From contig NC_029541.1 of NCBI RefSeq assembly GCF_001577835.2, forward strand, positions 4,335,141-4,399,140: a stretch of DNA of 64,000 nt. The letters are read 5' to 3'. Under the pieces are notes generated by a model. That model worked only from the letters and a program-made list of their open reading frames with translations. It was not told the origin of the DNA and searched no databases. Numbering within the stretch: the first letter of the stretch is position 1; each line of letters opens with the position of its first letter. Below, in pieces: positions 61,281-64,000 of the stretch. This stretch comes from Coturnix japonica. Its lineage: Eukaryota > Chordata > Aves > Galliformes > Phasianidae. The position numbers and the translations under genes were made by a program.

Positions 61281-63850
61281 ACGAAGGATTTGTGCCTTTT
61301 TTCAGCCAGATGGCAAGCAGCGAGTGTGGGAAAGATAAGAAGGAGGGTTTCCAGTTCTAGAGAAATCATCGTCCTTCTGACAAGTGCAAAGCATGCTGAG
61401 GAGCCCGAGTCATTAATCTTTGCAAACTAATAGGTTTTAGGCCTCCCTCTTGGCAAGGAGAGAAATGGAGGCATGGTTATGGGACTACCAAGCCATGCAA
61501 GGGCAAGAAGCATCAGTTTGAGTGAGCTGGGAGCCCAGCGGGAGCCTCTGCCCATGGCAGGTCACCCCCATACAGCCAGCAGAAAGCAGCTGTGCTCTTC
61601 CTACCTGCAGTCTGAACCCCCTCTTGCTCCCCCAGGCTACATGAATCTGAACAACACGTCAAGGAACACCCATAGCGATGATGTGAACGAGGCACGGTGC
61701 GAAGCAACACGGCTCCAACATGATTGCTGGCTCTCAAACAAATCTAGATGTGACATCGTAATTCCGCTTGAACATATTGCTCTCCATTTAACATACCTCT
61801 GGCTTATTTTAGAGCTGCTTCTCTATCCTGGCAGCAGAAAATCTAACATATGTAAAGTAAGGACCGATGAGATCAATGGCATGTACTCGAACATATCCAA
61901 TTCCAATCCAATTTTATCCTCCTGATCTAACACAAATTCTGTTCTTACTGCGGCTCATCCAAATCGCTGCGTTTGTGCTAGAACAACACAGACACACTTC
62001 TACTTCCTCAGTGTGCTCCCTGCTGCAAGCCATCCCTTGGAGAAATGAAACGTCTCAATGTATAATGCAGCATCCAGCACAGAATGGATTCCAGGTTTAA
62101 TATTTGATTTGAAGGCGTACTCCTATTGCACAGACGGATCAGCTCCGTGTAACTGGAAGTTTGCAGGGATTATTGCTGAGGCAGGTGGAGCTATGAAGTC
62201 ACTGTAAGAGAGTCTGAGCTGGTGGAAAATAATACATTCCATTAGGCAGAAAATGAAAGCACCTGCATGTCTTGCTGGGTTAGGAGCTCAGCCAGTGCAA
62301 ATCAATCTGCAGTGGACTGATACCCATGGGAGGTCTGGCAGGGGAAGCACAGAGGAGCTGCACTGTGCTTACTGTGTCCAGCAAGATCAAAGCTGTTTGC
62401 TTTGAAGGGACACTCAGTATTTCTGAAAGACCCAGATCTTTACCCCAGGCTTAGATTTGCCCTGCCATAGGAAAACAACAAGAGCTTCCACCTGCAGTGC
62501 AAACTGCTCCTTAAAACCCTGCAGAAGCTTCAATATAGATCAGAGCATCCCATTTTGCCCTTCTCTTGCACTGAAGAGGATTCTTGGCTGAGCTGTGGCA
62601 TTGAGGAAGGAATATCATGAGCCTTTGGGATTTGCTCCTTGGACCATTTCCCACAAGAATGATGCTACAGGAGAGCATCATTTGGCCAGCAGTGCTGAAG
62701 TCCATGCCTGCAAGTAGATGAGGAAGATCTTACAGCTCCAAAAACTGAGAAATAGTTTCATGGTAGGATGAGCTACCGAACAGCTGAGGGAGAGAGGAGG
62801 GAAAGGAGGAGGAAGAAGATAGAAAAGACTGGAAGTGGCACCAACTTTCTAAGCTAATAAGAGGCTCGGCAGGCTGAGGAGATGACATCTGATCGGGGGA
62901 CAAGAATCGGTGTTCTTGGGTCACACCTGCGCAGCGTCTGTGAGTGACAGGGTGTTAAATCAGCACAGTCGGCTCTCAAGAAGGATTTGACACTTCCCCC
63001 AGTGACATATGCAGGACTGTGGGCCAGGCGCCAGGGGGTGAGCAATGGGGGTGGGATGGTGGTTCCTCCAGCAGCCCCTCTGTTAGGGATGGTGCATCCG
63101 CTGCCATGCTGGTTGGGGATGCAGCATGCTCCCCTCTTCAGGCACCTCATGCAGAGCTATTTCTACCCCTCCACTTACACCAGTACTTTAGGAAGGAGAA
63201 GCAGACAGCACGCTATGCCTGCTCATCCCATATGATGGCTGAGTCACTGCCAGCAGGACTAAGGCAGCTTCGGGCTAGCAGGAAAGGTGGAGGCTGTCCC
63301 CTGTTTGCTGTCCCATCTTCCCACAGCCCTATTTACAGCCAAGATGTTCCAGCCGAGGCTCTCTCAGCATCACAGCCCATCTGTGGCAGCAGCAGGGCTG
63401 TGCTTTGCCTGGCAGCCTTTGCTGCTGCCCAGGGCTGGGTGGATGATGGCCCTTATTGCACACAAAGCAGCTCTGCCATCAGCCTCAACACCAGCAGGTC
63501 AATGGGAACACAACACCAGCACTGTGTCAATGGGAACACAACACCAGCACTGTGGGCAGGTCAATGGGAACACAAAGCTGCGTTTCCATGGGGCTGTTGG
63601 GCTGTGTCAGCTCGGAGGTTTCCTGCTTTCTCCATCCATGAGAACCATGTCCCTTCAGGGCAGGCAGCGATGCTCCCCAGGCTTGTCTTGTTGATGTGTG
63701 ATGCATCCATCACCACTGCTTCATTAGCTTTAATTAAAGGCTGATATTAAGCCACAGTTATCCCAGCCACTTTATTTACTTTATTTACAGGTGGGAGAAG
63801 GGGGGAAAGAAAAAGGTCAGGCTGCTTTTGTACATCACTTCCAACACTTC
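61281..63850. other. Intergenic region downstream of MLN
   Basis: About 2.6 kb. The part at 61,620-62,100 is AT-rich with scattered CpGs and could be conserved non-coding DNA. A 241-codon open frame at 63,019-63,744 has low-complexity composition and runs through a tandem repeat, so I treat it as chance. No CR1 copy was recognised. Confidence 0.6.
63491..63577 (+). repeat. Short tandem repeat, about 28-34 bp unit, three copies
   Basis: Copies begin at 63499, 63527 and 63561, each with TCAATGGGAACACAA; the first two continue with CACCAGCACTGTG. A GCAGG segment precedes the first and third copies but not the second, so an internal deletion has occurred. It is a local slippage product. Confidence 0.9.
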
Positions 63851-63870
63851 TCTCCCTGCTGTGGTGGGCA

Positions 63871-64000
63871 GCAGCCATGTTGGCTTCCAGAGGGCTCACT
63901 CTCGACCTCCCCAATATGGCGGAGAAGCCCAACCTTCCTTCCCAATATGGCGCCCGACCCGCACTTCCTGTACAAACATGGCGCCGGCCAGCCGGGCCAC
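63871..64000 (+). promoter_or_regulatory. Edge of a CpG-type promoter with repeated YY1-like and ETS-like sites
   Basis: ATGG cores at 63916, 63947 and 63978 sit in AATATGGCG/ACATGGCGCC contexts typical of YY1, spaced exactly 31 bp. An inverted copy (CCATGTTGG) starts at 63876. CTTCCT, the ETS-family core, follows the first two. GC and CpG content rise sharply to the window edge. This suits the promoter of a widely expressed gene to the right; LEMD2 is the neighbour of MLN in human, so it is a candidate. ATG at 63978 has a good start context (ACAAACATGG) but the reading frame is too short to identify. Confidence 0.6.

Noticed and set aside
63019-63744. 241-codon plus-strand open frame near the right edge
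   Set aside because: It runs through a tandem repeat and has no recognisable domain or family resemblance. Frames in other phases are open in the same stretch.
63747-63932. Minus-strand 61-codon frame next to the right-edge promoter
   Set aside because: It may be part of an upstream antisense transcript, but its amino acids (SAILGRSRVSP..) match nothing I know and its ATG codons fall in the YY1-like sites.
1-64000. Retroviral, LTR or DNA-transposon copies and tRNA genes
   Set aside because: None recognised on either strand by eye. A RepeatMasker and tRNAscan run would be decisive.

Overview
This is nuclear DNA from a bird, most likely a galliform (chicken or a close relative). Two vertebrate genes can be read exon by exon. 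One is a green cone opsin (RH2 / OPN1MSW) whose protein agrees, as far as I can recall it, with chicken green opsin. The other is a bird-type motilin precursor (MLN). The recognisable interspersed repeats are fragments of CR1, the dominant avian LINE. No bacterial, phage or CRISPR feature is present, and I recognised no retroviral or other virus-derived element.

Layout. Bases 1 to about 41,500 carry no protein-coding exon I can support. The stretch holds CR1 fragments near 3.0, 8.1, 9.4 and 22.3 kb, a 22-bp minisatellite at 15.9-16.2 kb, simple-sequence tracts (11.5, 32.6, 37.8 kb) and several AT-rich or CpG-retaining islands that could be conserved regulatory DNA. One of these (20.3-20.5 kb) has good splice signals at both ends. 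RH2 lies on the minus strand (coding exons between 45,582 and 41,581): five exons, standard GT/AG junctions, 355 residues. A TATA box and CRX/OTX-type sites lie upstream at 45.87-45.96 kb. About 9.4 kb of intergenic DNA follows. MLN is on the plus strand: a TATA box at 55,236, a probable noncoding first exon ending at 55,316, then four coding exons (57,244-61,148) for 114 residues and an AATAAA at 61,258. The last 150 bases become GC-rich and contain YY1-like and ETS-like sites repeated every 31 bp, which looks like the edge of a housekeeping promoter for the next gene to the right. From synteny in other vertebrates this could be LEMD2, but that is inference.

How the genes relate. RH2 and MLN are unrelated in function (photoreceptor pigment versus gut peptide hormone) and are arranged head to head, so their upstream regions share one intergenic interval. 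Established vertebrate synteny puts MLN beside GRM4, and mammals have lost RH2. The window therefore shows the opsin in what is probably its ancestral place between GRM4 (expected left of the window) and MLN. I found no convincing new biological system; the most useful items are the reconstructed gene models, the MLN promoter and first exon, the motilin residue-10 variant, the tandem YY1/ETS modules and a few unexplained non-coding islands.
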